From Orientallactaga sibirica (Eukaryota > Chordata > Mammalia > Rodentia > Dipodidae), in contig JAEOAD010000055.1 in NCBI GenBank assembly GCA_036365145.1, positions 620,001-684,000 of the forward strand: a stretch of 64,000 nt of DNA, in the 5' to 3' direction. A program made the position numbers and the translations under genes. The notes below the pieces were generated by a model that was given only the letters and a program-made list of their open reading frames with translations, did not search any database and was not told the origin of the DNA. Shown here in pieces: positions 20,087-30,745 of the stretch; position 1 is the first letter of the stretch, and each line of letters begins with the position of its first letter.

Positions 20087-21193
20087 CCTGCTTCTGTTTT
20101 TGTTAAGTAGAAACTTTGTATGGACACATCATGTGCTGGTACCATCCTTTCCCTCCTCCCAGCCCCCACTCCACTGAGGGTCCTCCTTAGTGGGATTGCT
20201 GGTATTCACCATGGAGGTGTGGGCTATGCGTTGGGAGAGCAGCAGTCTGTCACTGTGGGAGGGCACAGCCAAAGGCATTGGCCTATTTCTTTCTGATTCC
20301 CACATCCAAGGCAGATGCTCTTGCCCATGTTAACAGAAAAGAGAGGTACGGAGAGGCGAAGCACGTTGTCCACAGCCACACAGAAACGAAGGAACTCAAG
20401 TGTAGACTTATTCTGTCTGCTTCTCAAGCCTGGTTCTTTCCCAGGCTGGGTTGCTTTGGGCCCCAGGGCTGACAATGCAAGGATGTGGGGGGAGGGGAGC
20501 CAGGGGCAAACTCCAGGACCGAGTTCCAGCTGTTCTCTTATACCAGTAACAAAGATCAACAAAAGTGACCTTGGTACAGCAGGGAGGGGCTACCTCCCAC
20601 TGACAGGTGGCTTTTTTTTTTTTTTAAAGGTATATTGATCCACACCTGGCAATAAAGCCACAGAAACAAACCACCGGTAGCCGGCTCCTGGCCGTTGAGA
20701 GCCTCAGCTTCATAGACTAACCTGGGCTCTTGGACTCTCCCAGTTCTTAACACGGAAAGATGTCCTGGGCTCCAGGTCTACCCCACAGGGGAGAAATCGT
20801 GTCCACAGATGCCCAACTGGGCTCACGCACCCTTGCCGCTACACCCTCGTGGCCTAGCTCTAGAGGTGGCCGCTGTTTCTTCCGCAGGACTGCTTTTCTC
20901 ACTCGGAGCTGCAAGGTCCCCACGGTCACCACTGGAGCCTAGAATCATTGCCCCAAGACTCTGGGATAGGCCAGTTGTGACCATCTGATCTGATCTGGGT
21001 CTGACACTACCTGGGCCGGGACTGCGCTGCTGATGTCATTCCTAAGAAATGTTCACAAAGCTTTAGGCCTCTGCTAACGAGCCAGACCTCAAACCTTCTT
21101 TTGTGCTGGCTCCATCTTACTGTGTTCCCCTCATGACTCAGATCTGAACCTTTCCAGAAATTCTCTCTTGTGTTTCTCTTCAGTTTCCGTCTT
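20087..21193. other. Unique sequence with a MIR-like core
   Basis: About 1.1 kb. A reverse MIR-like core lies near 20325-20400 (CAGAAAAGAGAGGTACGGAG, CCACAGCCACACAG). A T13 run lies near 20612. Frames up to 112 codons overlap on both strands and are not credible. Confidence 0.5.
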
Positions 21194-21390
21194 GGGGCTG
21201 GAGAGATGGCTTAGCGGTTAAGGTACTTGCCTGTGAAGCCTAAGGACTCGGGTATGATTCCCCAAGACCCAAGTAAGCCAGATGCACAAGGTGGCACATG
21301 CATCTGGAGTTTGTTTGCAGTGGCTGGAGGCCCTGGTGTGCCAATTGTCTCTCTCTGCCACTTTCTCTCAAATAAATAAATGAAAAATAT
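21194..21390 (+). mobile_element. DIP SINE
   Basis: Complete forward DIP close to the family consensus. Confidence 0.92.
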
Positions 21391-21407
21391 GCTTTTTAAA
21401 GATTTAA

Positions 21408-21617
21408 GGCTGGAGAGATGGCTTAGCAGTTGAGGTGCTTTCCTAAGAACTTTTAGGATCCAGGTTCAATTCTTCAGGACCCACGTAAGCCAGATGTACA
21501 AGGCGGCGCATGCATCTGGAGTTCATTTGCAGTGGCTAGAAGCCCAGGTGCACTCATTCTCTCTCTCTCAATCTGCCTCTTTCTCTTTCTCTCTCTCTAA
21601 AATAAATAAATAAAATA
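21408..21617 (+). mobile_element. DIP SINE
   Basis: Complete forward DIP. Confidence 0.92.
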
Positions 21618-21765
21618 TTTTTTTAAAGATTTAATTTTCATCTTGTAAATACTAACATTTCATAGAGGTATGCCATAGAGTTTACCAGCCTTATCTTCAC
21701 CTATACCACCATCTCCTTTCATGCTAAAAACAGTTTGCTGGGCCTTGCGAGGATGGCTGTAGTGA

Positions 21766-22006
21766 GGGCTAGAGAGATGGCTTAGCAGTTAAAGTGCTTG
21801 CCTGCGAAGCCTAAGAACACCTGTTCGGATCTCCAGGTCCTGTGCAGTACCCAGATGGAAACGTGATGCAAGCGTGCAATGTCGCACATGGGTACAAGGG
21901 GGCCCACGAATCTGGAGTTCATTCACAGCAGCTGAAAGGCCCTGGCACGCCCATTCTCTCTCTGCTCTCAAAAATAAATAAAATACTTAAAAAAAAAAAA
22001 AAAAAA
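21766..22006 (+). mobile_element. DIP SINE, long variant
   Basis: Has the longer middle segment (GATGCAAGCGTGCAATGTCG) in place of the usual GATGCACAAGGTGGCGCATG, and CAGCAGCTGAAAGGCC downstream. A CTCF-like core (GTACAAGGGGGCC) lies at 21892-21904. Confidence 0.85.
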
Positions 22007-23542
22007 AGATGGCCACCGTGTCCCTGAGGAGAGCATGGCAGTGGCAGGGGTCCCAGAAATCACTGCTGAGATGAGTAGAACCCCTGTCCTCAGGAGAGAT
22101 TAATACAAGGCCATGGGAGCCCAGAGACGGGGAAATGAGGCAGGTCCCACAGGGTGTCCTAGTGGGCTTTCTGGGAGCTGCCCCACAGGCAGCTCAGACC
22201 CTGAAAACAGGTGTGATGGAGTCCTTGGGAGGTGGGGGTGCTACAGTCTGGCTTGGTTTGGGTGGAGGCCTTCCTACGGCAGGAGGGTAGGCCAGATGCT
22301 TTCAACCCTTTGCCTCATGTGTGTCCCTCAAATGAGTATTACCGTCTTCCCTTCCCGCCGGGCTTGCTGGCAGAGGGAAACTGAGAGTCAGTCAGGATGG
22401 GCTCCCACATGAACTCCTAACCAAGAAACTTCAGCCACGGGGATGTGGACCGGACCTGCAGTCTCTCCTGATCCCCCTATCCTGGGACTCCAGTCTACTT
22501 GGGGAGAGGAGTCTTCAAAGTCTATGTGAGACTGTGTCTCAGTAAGATTCCAGGAAGGGTGACAGTGGAGGAGGTTCAGTCACTGGCCAGGTGCCTGTGA
22601 GCATCACCCTAGGAGGGACAGACAGCTCAGCTCTCTCCTCCTGTCTGTGGGCCCAGGACGGGCTGTTCAGGAGCTGGGGCTGGCTGCAGATCAGAATACA
22701 GGACCCACCCTGGCCCAGAGGCTAGGCCTGCAGCGAGTCCAAGCTAAACCTCCAACACAAGGGTCCATTGTGGTCGGCTCCCTCGGCCCTGGGCCCTGCC
22801 AGCCCTTCCGGCTCCCGGAAAATGTTTTCCTTCTGGCAACTCTGGGGCAACCCTGCCCTTGGCCAAGATGCTAACGGGCTCCACCCCTGGGCCTCTCCCA
22901 CTCAGTGGGGATCCTGGACTACTGGCAGCTCACTGTTTTTTTTTGGGGGGGGCGTGGTCAGCGGGCATGTCAAACACAGGGTCCCTGAGGTTCAGGGGAA
23001 GGGGCACAGGCCAGAACAGCACACCAAGACCAGAACCTGGCACGGTGGCCATCTCTACTCAAGGGGGTGGCAGGAGAGGTTGGACCCGGAAGGGGAGGGG
23101 CTGCCTCCTCATACAGCCCTTGGCCGCAGTCTGGAAGGAAAATCTGGGTTTAGGTGGAGGCTTGCTCACCCAAGACCTCTGGGGAGAGCTGGCCCCCCCT
23201 GGACCAGCCGTGTGGCCTGCTAGGGGGTCAAGGCTCCTCCTAGCAGCTGGAGGTTGGAGGGTTCCGACTGGGGGTTCAGCCCAGCATGCTGTGCTTTTGA
23301 ACCAGGAATGCACTGCACTGGGGTGAGGAGAAGCGCCTCTGGAATTTGGGGCTCGGACGAGCTTCATTTCCAAACACTACGCAGACATAGGGCAGAGCCC
23401 CCGCCCCCAACCTTCACCGGGCGGACAGCGCCACCTGGGGCTCAATGAGTGGGACTTGAATCCCGCTGGGGATTCCACCACCGCGTTGACATGGGAATGC
23501 CAAGAACGCAGTGTTAGCTATTTTGTTTTTCTTCATTTATTT
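22007..23542. other. GC-richer, repeat-poor stretch, about 1.5 kb
   Basis: Almost free of young SINEs. Overlapping frames of 151 and 155 codons (+) and 104 codons (-) exist at 22768-23373, but they use the same bases in different frames and show no start or splice context. A CTCF-like core (CGCCACCTGGGG) lies at 23429-23440. A T/G homopolymer joint (T8 then G9) lies at about 22937-22953. It could be exon-flanking or regulatory DNA; this is not shown. Confidence 0.4.
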
Positions 23543-23602
23543 GTGGTGCTGGAATCAAACAACACATTGCAAGCACTCTACCCTGGGCTACTGCCCCACC
23601 CC
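23543..23602 (-). mobile_element. ID-like fragment
   Basis: GGTGCTGGAATCAAAC to CAAGCACTCTACCCTGGGC fits a reverse ID unit. Confidence 0.5.
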
Positions 23603-23667
23603 AAGCCACTCTTGTTCTTTTTAAATTAGAACAGTAGTTTACTTTTTTCTCCATTAATATTTTCAAT

Positions 23668-23873
23668 CCCTTTTTGTTTGTTTATTGATTTAATGAGAGA
23701 GAGAGGCAGAGAGAAAGAGAGAGAATGGGCGCTCCAAAGCTTCCAGCCACTGCAAACAAACTTCAGACGCATGCCCTACCTTGTGCATCTGGCTTATGTG
23801 GGTCTTGGGGAAATGAAACCGCAGGGCTTCTCAGGCAAATGCCTTAACCACTAAGCCATCTATCTGTTCAGCC
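23668..23873 (-). mobile_element. DIP SINE
   Basis: Reverse DIP inserted in AT-rich DNA, with an imperfect TSD around ATTAATATNTTT. Confidence 0.88.
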
Positions 23874-24290
23874 CAATTAATATATTTTATCCTTAAAATT
23901 TTTTTTCTGTTACAGAAGAGACATTTATGAAAGTATGAAAAATTATCAAAGAAAACAGTCAGCGACTTCCCACCATTGGGATTTTGGTATGTAAGCATCA
24001 CTCTGTATCTTTCAGTTCTTTTCACCCATGGAATCACCCATCCAGGGATGGAAATGTTTAGAGAATTGCTTCTTTCTGTACTAACGTGCACAGGTTTTCC
24101 TTCTCACATTACTCCTTAAACAATTAGCAAACAGCTGTTTAGCTAGACTTCACATTGCAGTAGGTATTGTATATGAATTACATTATATAGAGAGTTGTGC
24201 ATAGGCCATATGCAAATACGATACCACTTCTTAGAAGGGACTTGAGCATTCCTGGATATTGATACCTGTGAGAGTCCTGAAACCAATTCC
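23874..24290. other. Old interspersed element, left part
   Basis: AT-rich, ending GGGACTTGAGCATTCCTGG and CTGAAACCAATTCCCCATG, a motif typical of an old mammalian repeat. Its continuation lies at 24747-24785, so it is split by the B1 stack. Confidence 0.55.
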
Positions 24291-24291
24291 C

Positions 24292-24350
24292 CATGAGACT
24301 ACAGAGTGAGTTCTTGGGCTAGAGTGAGACCCTACCTCGGAAAAAAACAA
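24292..24350 (+). mobile_element. B1 fragment, 5'-truncated
   Basis: Right end of a forward B1 (GAGACTACAGAGTGAGTTC to ACCTCGGAAAA). Confidence 0.8.
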
Positions 24351-24502
24351 GCCGGGGGTGGTGGCACATGCCTTTCCCAGCACTTGGGAAGCAGAGATAG
24401 GAGAATCGCCATGAGTTCAAGACTACACTGAGACTACATAGTGATTTCCAGGTAAGCCTGGGCTACAGCAAGACCCTACCTCAAAAAACTCAAAACAAAA
24501 CA
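24351..24502 (+). mobile_element. B1 SINE
   Basis: Forward B1 with AAAACTCAAAACAAAAC tail. Confidence 0.88.
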
Positions 24503-24507
24503 TTTAA

Positions 24508-24562
24508 TGCCAGGCGTGATGGCACACATCTTTAATAAAAAATTTTTTTAAAAAAAGAAGGT
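24508..24562 (+). mobile_element. B1 head fragment
   Basis: GCCAGGCGTGATGGCACACATC ends after about 33 bases and runs into A/T-rich DNA, where the next B1 inserted (AGAAGGTA on both sides). Confidence 0.75.
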
Positions 24563-24564
24563 AG

Positions 24565-24738
24565 CGGGGTGTGGTGGCGCACACCTTTAATCCCAGCACT
24601 CGGGAGGCAGAGGTAGGAGGATCACCGTGAGTTCGAGGCCACCCCTGAGACTACATAGTTAATTCCAGGTCAGCCTGAACTAGAGTGAGACCCTACCTTG
24701 AAAATCAAAAAAAAAAAAAAAAAAAAAAAAAAAAGAAG
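24565..24738 (+). mobile_element. B1 SINE
   Basis: Near-consensus forward B1 with an A-tail of about 25 bases, probably young. Confidence 0.92.
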
Positions 24739-24746
24739 GTAACTAA

Positions 24747-24785
24747 CAATTCCTCCATGTATACTGAGGGATGATTGTATTTCTA
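24747..24785. other. Old interspersed element, right part
   Basis: AATTCCTCCATGTATACTGA rejoins the element interrupted at about 24288. The shared AATTCC-CCATG suggests the TSD of the SINE that first split it. Confidence 0.5.
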
Positions 24786-24789
24786 TACA

Positions 24790-24964
24790 GTCTATTTATT
24801 TATTTATTTATTGGTTTTTCTAGGTAGGGTCTCACTGTAGTTCAGTCTGACCTGGAATTCTGGAATTCACTATGTAGTCTCAGGCTGGCTTTGAACTCAC
24901 AGCAATCCTCCTACCTCTACTTTCCCAAGTGCTGGGATTGAAGGCATGTGCCACTATGCCTGGC
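24790..24964 (-). mobile_element. B1 SINE with (TTTA)n leader
   Basis: Reverse B1. GGAATTCT is locally duplicated (GGAATTCTGGAATTC). Confidence 0.88.
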
Positions 24965-24974
24965 TATTTTTTCT

Positions 24975-25201
24975 TTTTAGAGAGAGACAGAGAGAGAGAG
25001 ACAGAGACAGAGAATGGGTATGCCAGCAGTCTCTCAGCTGCTGTGAAAGAACTCCAGATGTGTGCGCCCCCTTGTGGGCAAGTGCAGCATTGTGCCCTTG
25101 CGTCACTTTGCATCTGGCTAAACGTGGGACCTGGAGATTGGAACCGGTGTTCTTAGGCTTAGCAGGCAGGCGCCTAAACTGCTAAGGCATCTCTCCAGCT
25201 C
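24975..25201 (-). mobile_element. DIP SINE, long variant
   Basis: Carries CCTTGCGTCACTTTGCATC and GACCTGGAGATTGGAAC, diagnostic of the long subfamily. CTCF-like core CGCCCCCTTGTGG at 25065-25077. Confidence 0.9.
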
Positions 25202-25202
25202 T

Positions 25203-25375
25203 AAATATTTTTTATTTATTTATTTGTGACAGAGAGAGAATGGGCACGCCACTGCAAATGAACTCCAGGTGCATGTGCCGCCACTTTGTGCATCTGGCTT
25301 ATGTGAGTCCTGGGGAATTGAACCTGGGTCCTTTGGCTTTGCAGGCAAGTGACTTAACTGCTAAGCCATCCCTCC
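25203..25375 (-). mobile_element. DIP SINE, shortened
   Basis: Reverse DIP lacking the AGGGCCTCCAG block. Confidence 0.88.
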
Positions 25376-25855
25376 AAGAAGTGCATCAGTGCACAAGAGT
25401 TGAGATTTTGATGTCAGGCAATGAGGGCTTTTAAGGTCATTTGCATAGAGTTCTGCAGTCCTGCTCCACCTGTTAAAATGCTTTTCTGCACACAGCTTCA
25501 TGCATTGCATGTCTCATTATCATCTTAACCCTCCACCCAGGGGTGTGCATTTTCTCTGGCCACCCTCAGATGTTCTGGAGTGCTTGGAACGTTTCCCCAC
25601 CTGTGTCAATGGCTACATTTAGTAGGAGGGGAATGAGGTTGATCTTCTGGGGGGTGATGGGGAGCCCCAGTCTTCCTGTTTGCCAACTGTTTTTTGTTTA
25701 TCTCCCAGGCCTCACTTCCTGCCCTGCTTTCTTGCCTCACACATGTTGGTGAGATTGTGAAGCAACTGGAACTCACACAGCTCTCAGGGGGGTAGACACA
25801 AACACAGAAGTTTCTTTTCTAGTTAGCATACAGTTTTAGGTATCATTCAGTCTGG
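25376..25855. other. Unique sequence
   Basis: About 480 bases. No gene or repeat recognised. Confidence 0.5.
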
Positions 25856-25859
25856 AATT

Positions 25860-26055
25860 TTCTTTTCTTTGTTTTGTTTTGTTTTGTTTTGTTTTGTTTT
25901 GTTTGTTTCTGGTTGTTTCAAGGTAGGGTTTTACTCTAGCCCGGGCTGACCTGGAATTCACTATGTAGTCTCAGGCTGGCCTTGAACTCACGGTGATCCT
26001 CTGACCTTTGCCTCCAGAGTGGTGGGATTAAAGGTGCATGCCACCATGCCTGGCC
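25860..26055 (-). mobile_element. B1 SINE with (TTTTG)n leader
   Basis: Reverse B1. The tail is seen as a TTTTG run (about 25867-25905). Confidence 0.9.
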
Positions 26056-26069
26056 CTAAATTTAATTGT

Positions 26070-26440
26070 ATTTTTTAAACTTTTTGTTGACAATTTCCCT
26101 ACCTATAGACAATATAGTATGATCATGATTCCCTCCCACCACTTTCTCTTTTCCCCCTCCACTGACCCCCTTCTTTCCAACTAGTCTCTCTTCCACTTTG
26201 ATGTCATCATTTTTTCACTCCTATTATGCAGGTAGTGTCAGCCACTGTGAGGTCATGAATACCAATGGCCCCTTTGTGTCTGGAAGACACAAAGCATTCC
26301 TCCCCTTCCTTTGGCTCTTACATTCTTTCTGCCATCTCTTCTGCAATGGTCACTGAACCTTGGAGGCTATGACAGAGATGTCTCACTTGGTGTTGAACAC
26401 ACCACTGTCATTTCTCAGCACTTGACCATGTATATTCTAT
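26070..26440 (-). mobile_element. L1 3' end
   Basis: Complement of the same L1 3' region as at 5886-6906 (TTGTTGACAATTTCCC, GATGTCATCATTTTTTC, CTTTGGCTCTTACATTC), 5'-truncated at about 370 bases. Confidence 0.88.
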
Positions 26441-26446
26441 TCTATA

Positions 26447-26510
<64 letters not shown>

Positions 26511-26511
26511 T

Positions 26512-26548
<37 letters not shown>

Positions 26549-26608
26549 CACATATATGCATACTAGTAAAGCTGTTACACCATGCACTCTCTATTCTATA
26601 TGCATATA
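26434..26608. repeat. (TA)n(CA)n(TA)n tract with flanking direct repeat
   Basis: About 50 bases of TA, about 37 of CA, then more TA. TCTATTCTATATGCATATAT flanks the tract on both sides (about 26434 and 26587). Confidence 0.92.
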
Positions 26609-26638
26609 TAAAGCTGTTAAATTAAGTACAGTAAAATC

Positions 26639-26850
26639 AGCCGGGTGTGGTGGCACACTCCTTTAATCCCAGCACTTGGGAGGCAGAGGTAGGAGTATAG
26701 CTGTGAGTTCAAGGACACCCTGAGACTACATAGTGAATTCCAGGTCAGCCTGAGCTAGAGTGAGACCCTACCTCGAAAACTTCACTCAAAAAAAGTTAAG
26801 AAAGAAAGAAAGAAAGAGAGGAAGGAAGGAAGGAAGGAAGGAAGGGGGAA
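26639..26850 (+). mobile_element. B1 SINE with GAAA/GGAA tail
   Basis: Forward B1. Its tail became (GAAA)n and (GGAA)n at about 26797-26847. Confidence 0.9.
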
Positions 26851-26960
26851 GGGTAAACTGCATGGTAGCATTTTAATGTCTCTACATTTTTCCTTTGTAC
26901 AGCTGCAACCATAATTATTTAGATTTCTATTATTGGACCTTTATGTTTTCTACTAGTCCC

Positions 26961-27184
26961 CCTTTTTTAATATATTAGTGAGAGGGAGAGAGAGAGAGAG
27001 AATTGGCAGGCCAGTGCCTCAGCCACTGCAATTGCACTCCAGATGCTTGTGCCACCTAGTGGGCATGTGCGACCTTGCGCTTGCCTCACGTTTATGTGTC
27101 TGGGTAATGTGGGATCTGGAGAGTTGAACATGGGTCCTTAGGCTTTGCAGGCAAGCATCTTAACACTAAGCCATCTCTCCAGCC
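26961..27184 (-). mobile_element. DIP SINE, intermediate variant
   Basis: Lies between TACTAGTCCC direct repeats. The middle (GTGGGCATGTGCGACC, GCTTGCCTCACGTTTATG) differs from both standard and long DIP. It holds TGCCACCTAGTGG at 27050-27062, a full match to the CTCF core YGCCMYCTRSTGG. Confidence 0.85.
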
Positions 27185-27185
27185 C

Positions 27186-27935
27186 TTACTAGTCCCTTTG
27201 TTTCAAAACATTTCAACACAGAAATGAAGAGTGTAACAAACCCTTGCACCCATCACCCACTTCACTGCAAGCTTTGCTTTTACAAACCTTTGATTCAATG
27301 CACATTCTTTGCCCACATTCCAGTTTCCTTCCAATCTGTACTGAGTACAATTCTGTACTGAATTCAATTCAGTTTAAATCACTTCCTCAAAACCTGGCAA
27401 TGCCTTCGCAAGCAATGTGATGGACAGGACCTTGCTTTGCTCTAGCGAGTTAGTCTGGTGGGGGAGGTAGACACTGGATTGGAGTGACCAGTAGGGACTG
27501 AGGCTGTGTAGCTGAAGGGAGTCCTCATCCTATTCCCCCAGGAAGGCCTGGAGGATTCTTGGAGGAATTTTCTAATCCATGTTTTTCCCCAGCTTCACCC
27601 AGCTCTGCCTTTTTTTCCCCTTTGTGCCACAGGGAGGCGCCAGAGGCAACCTCTCACAGCCTCCCTGTCAATTTACATGGGAAAGAGGCTCCGTGGGGTT
27701 CTATGTCCCTTCAGTCTGGGGTACCCTGGCCAGGTGATGGCCTTCTTGTGACTCCAGACTTCTCTTGGAGTTAGATTCAGTGCAACAATATAGATACCCA
27801 CTGTGAGACAGCTCTAGTCGGCAGAGAGTGCTTTGGGCTCCACTGCCCAGTCCTTGCTTGAGGAGGGTCCAGGGGTCCACCTGCGTCTCTCCACTCTGCC
27901 CCAGGAGGGACTGATGCTCATTCAGCCACTGTCCC
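27186..27935. other. Unique and old repeat-derived DNA
   Basis: The first 200 bases (AACAAACCCTTGCACCCATC) resemble an old mammalian repeat interrupted by the DIP before it. The rest is unique. A 71-codon frame at 27559-27774 is not convincing. Confidence 0.45.
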
Positions 27936-28115
27936 TTTGTTTTGTTTTGTTTTGTTTTGTTTTGTTTTGTTTTGTTTTGTTTTGTTTTGTTTTGTTTTGA
28001 GGTAGGGACTCACTTTAGCCCAGGCTGACCTGGAATCAGGGTGGCCTTGAACTCAGGCAATGCTCCTACCTCTGCCTCCTGAGTGCTGGGATTAAAGGTG
28101 TGCGCCACCACGCCC
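27936..28115 (-). mobile_element. B1 SINE with (TTTTG)n leader
   Basis: About 58 bases of TTTTG precede a reverse B1 with a small deletion (GACCTGGAATCAGGGTGG). Confidence 0.9.
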
Positions 28116-28770
28116 GGATCACTGTCCCTTTCTCACAGAGGCCTTCCAATAACACACACTGACTACAGGTAAACAAGACGTCCACCCAGTAAAGTTACAA
28201 ACCTGAGTTTCATGAGCTACGGAATGAAGACAACCTTAGGGACACCACTATCTAAGAGCAAGGTCAGGATTGTGGGTGGAGGAAGTGCAAATGAGTCACC
28301 AGGGACTTCCAAAGGCCTAGCCTAACATTAGCCCAGCCCAGAGTTTAGGTCCCCAGGGGTCCTTCATAGCTGGGGGCCTAGTCAAGGGTCAGGGTGTCTG
28401 CTTTCCACAGCCAGCTAAGACACAAGTCACTAGGGGACAAAAAAGCCAGACAGGCTGGGTGGAGCTCTACTTACTGTCGTTGGTCACATTTCTTTCTCAC
28501 AGCAGAGTCTTAAGAGGCAAATCTCTCGTTTTACAGAGAAGGAAGTGGAAGCTGGGCAGGCAGTGTGAGGTCTCAGGCCTGGGCTTGTCTGTCTTTCCAT
28601 CGGTGAAAGCTCTCTTTCTGAATCATTGTGCATGACCCTTACCTCATCGACCCATCCTCCTGCATCCCCCAAGCCCTGCCAATTGTATGCATGCTCTCAA
28701 GCTCAAGCTCACGTGCACCCTGGTGGGTACATTGATGAACACAGGTGCAAGCTGCCTGCCACTGATCAGC
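28116..28770. other. Unique sequence with MIR-like remnant
   Basis: A reverse MIR-like core lies near 28525-28570 (CTCGTTTTACAGAGAAGGAAG). No gene is supported. Confidence 0.5.
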
Positions 28771-28774
28771 GGGG

Positions 28775-28858
28775 GGATGGGGGGGAGATTTTGAGCAAGT
28801 CACTTAACCTCTCTAAGGCTCAATTTTGTCATCTCACTGGAGTTGTTAAGAGAAGTAG
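28775..28858 (+). mobile_element. MIR fragment
   Basis: GAGCAAGTCACTTAACCTCT and CTAAGGCTCAATTTTGTCAT match the MIR core forward. Confidence 0.8.
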
Positions 28859-28869
28859 ATATTATATGT

Positions 28870-28960
28870 ACTTGGGCATTGTGGATACTATTCTCAGCTC
28901 TCAGGACACTGGGGCTGAAGGATTTTGAGTTTGAGGTCAATCTGGCCTATATAGTATGGC
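28870..28960 (+). mobile_element. B1 SINE, old fragment
   Basis: CTTGGGCATTGTGGATACTA to GAGGTCAATCTGGCC. Heavily diverged. Confidence 0.55.
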
Positions 28961-28989
28961 TCTCTCTCTCTTGTTTCTTTCTTCTTTCT

Positions 28990-29135
28990 TTCTTTTTTTT
29001 GGTTTTTCAAGGTAAGGTTTCACTCTAACCCAGGCTGACCTGGAATTCACTATGTAGTCTCAGGGTGGCCTTGAATTTATAGAGATCCTCCTACCTCTGC
29101 CTCCCGAGTGGTGGGATTAAAGATGTGCACCTCCA
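28990..29135 (-). mobile_element. B1 SINE split by an L1
   Basis: Reverse B1 whose last bases resume after the L1 at about 29902. The L1 TSD is made of B1 sequence. Confidence 0.88.
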
Positions 29136-29901
29136 TCATGAGCAGTGAAAACAGTGGACACTGAATATTCAAGTTTGGCCATATGGGTCCAATAGTGGCA
29201 TGTCTGCTCTTAGGGTAACCAACTGCTCCGTAATTGGACTGAAGGCCCTCTCTACGGGAGGGAATACATACCTGGTACTGAAAAAACCTAAGCAAAAGTC
29301 TATCGCAGGGGAGGTCATGAGCCTTAGGGGTATAAAGCCTGCTCTTATCTGACTAAATGTATATATTATTCCCACCAAGCTGCCCTGAAAGCACTACACT
29401 TAATGTTCATATTCACATATTAACACTACTCTCACTTCTGGTTAGAGAAGCTTCTCTTTTCAGATGGCGATGACCACTGGGATGACCCAAAAGGTAACAC
29501 AGTGCTGAGAAGAAGAGATAGAGGAGTGCCCAGCACTGAAACACCTCTGTCACACCCTCCAAGGCTCAGGGACCATTGCGGAAGAGGGGGCGGATAGAAT
29601 GGAAGAGCCAAAGGAAGGGTATGACTTCTTACAATGCAACTGCCCAGACAGAAATTGGCCTCGATATTCATGACCTTGCAGTGCCTAGCAATACCTTCTC
29701 AAGACCCTCAAAATAGAAGAAAAAGATGATGACATCAAATTGAAAGAAAGGCTAATGGAGAGAGGGAGGGGATATGATGGAGGTTGGAGTTCTAAAGTGG
29801 AATGGGGGGAGGGGAGGAAAATATCATATGTTTTTTGTATGTAAGTATAGAAGGTGTCAATAAAAAAATAATAATTAAAAAAAAAGCTTCAAAAAAAAAA
29901 A
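29136..29901 (+). mobile_element. 5'-truncated L1 with TSD
   Basis: 766 bases of L1 3' end including poly(A). TSD AAAGATGTGCACCTCCA at 29119-29135 and 29902-29918. It landed inside a B1. Confidence 0.92.
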
Positions 29902-29952
29902 AAAGATGTGCACCTCCAACCCCAGCTCAAGACTTTTCAAGAAACAAAAAAG

Positions 29953-30160
29953 AGGTCTGGAAAGATGGTTTAGTGGTTAAGGCACTTGCCAGCAAAGCCC
30001 AAGGACTCAGGCTCCATTCCCAGGGACCCACGTGAGCCAGATGCACAAAGTGGTATATGTAATGGATCAGGAGTTCATTTGCAGAGGCTGAAGGCCCTGG
30101 CACACCCATTCTAGCTGTCTCTCTCCCTCTTCCTCTCTCTCAAATAAGTAAATAAAAATA
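29953..30160 (+). mobile_element. DIP SINE
   Basis: Complete forward DIP. Confidence 0.9.
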
Positions 30161-30166
30161 AAACAA

Positions 30167-30330
30167 TTTTTTTTTGTTGTTGTTTTGGATTTTCAAGGTA
30201 GGGTCTCACTCTAGTCCAGGCTGACCTGGAATTCATCATGTAGTCTCAGGGTGGCCTTGAACTCACGGTGATCTTCTTACCTCTGTCTCCCAAGTGCTGG
30301 GATTAAAGGCATGCGCCACCACACCCGGCC
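30167..30330 (-). mobile_element. B1 SINE
   Basis: Complete reverse B1 with T-rich leader, placed at the tail of the preceding DIP. Confidence 0.9.
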
Positions 30331-30535
30331 TAAATAAAATATTTTTAAAACACAACACCCCCACACACAAAAAAAAAAAGAACAAGAAAAGATAGACCTT
30401 TTCAGTGTCTAGCCAAGGTATTTTTGTTCAAAAAGGAAAACTGCTCTTTCAATTCTTCTAGTGATATTTCTTCAGTCTCAGTATTCTCGGTTGTTTATTT
30501 GTATTGTATTGGTGCTGTTTTGTCTTTTTTTCTGG
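30331..30535. other. Unique sequence
   Basis: No family recognised; ends at a G10 run (about 30538-30547). Confidence 0.5.
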
Positions 30536-30553
30536 GCGGGGGGGGGCATGGTG

Positions 30554-30745
30554 TTCAAGGTAGGGTCTAGCCCAGGCTGACTTGGAACTCACTCTATAAT
30601 CCCAGGCTGACCTCAAACTCACAGTGATCCTCCTACCTCTGCCTCCTAAGTGCTAAGATTAAAAGTATGTGCCACCACATCCAGCTGTTTTGTTATTTTT
30701 TGAGATGGAGTCTCAGGCTGGCCTTGAACTCCTGACATCAGTCTA
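30554..30745 (-). mobile_element. B1 SINE and adjoining B1 fragment
   Basis: 30554-30686 is a reverse B1. 30697-30735 (TTTTTGAGATGGAGTCTCAG) is the edge of another. Confidence 0.8.

Noticed and set aside
21194..21390. tRNA-gene-like start with A and B boxes
   Set aside because: It is the tRNA-derived head of a DIP SINE; there is no cloverleaf 3' half, and the CT-rich part and AT tail follow.
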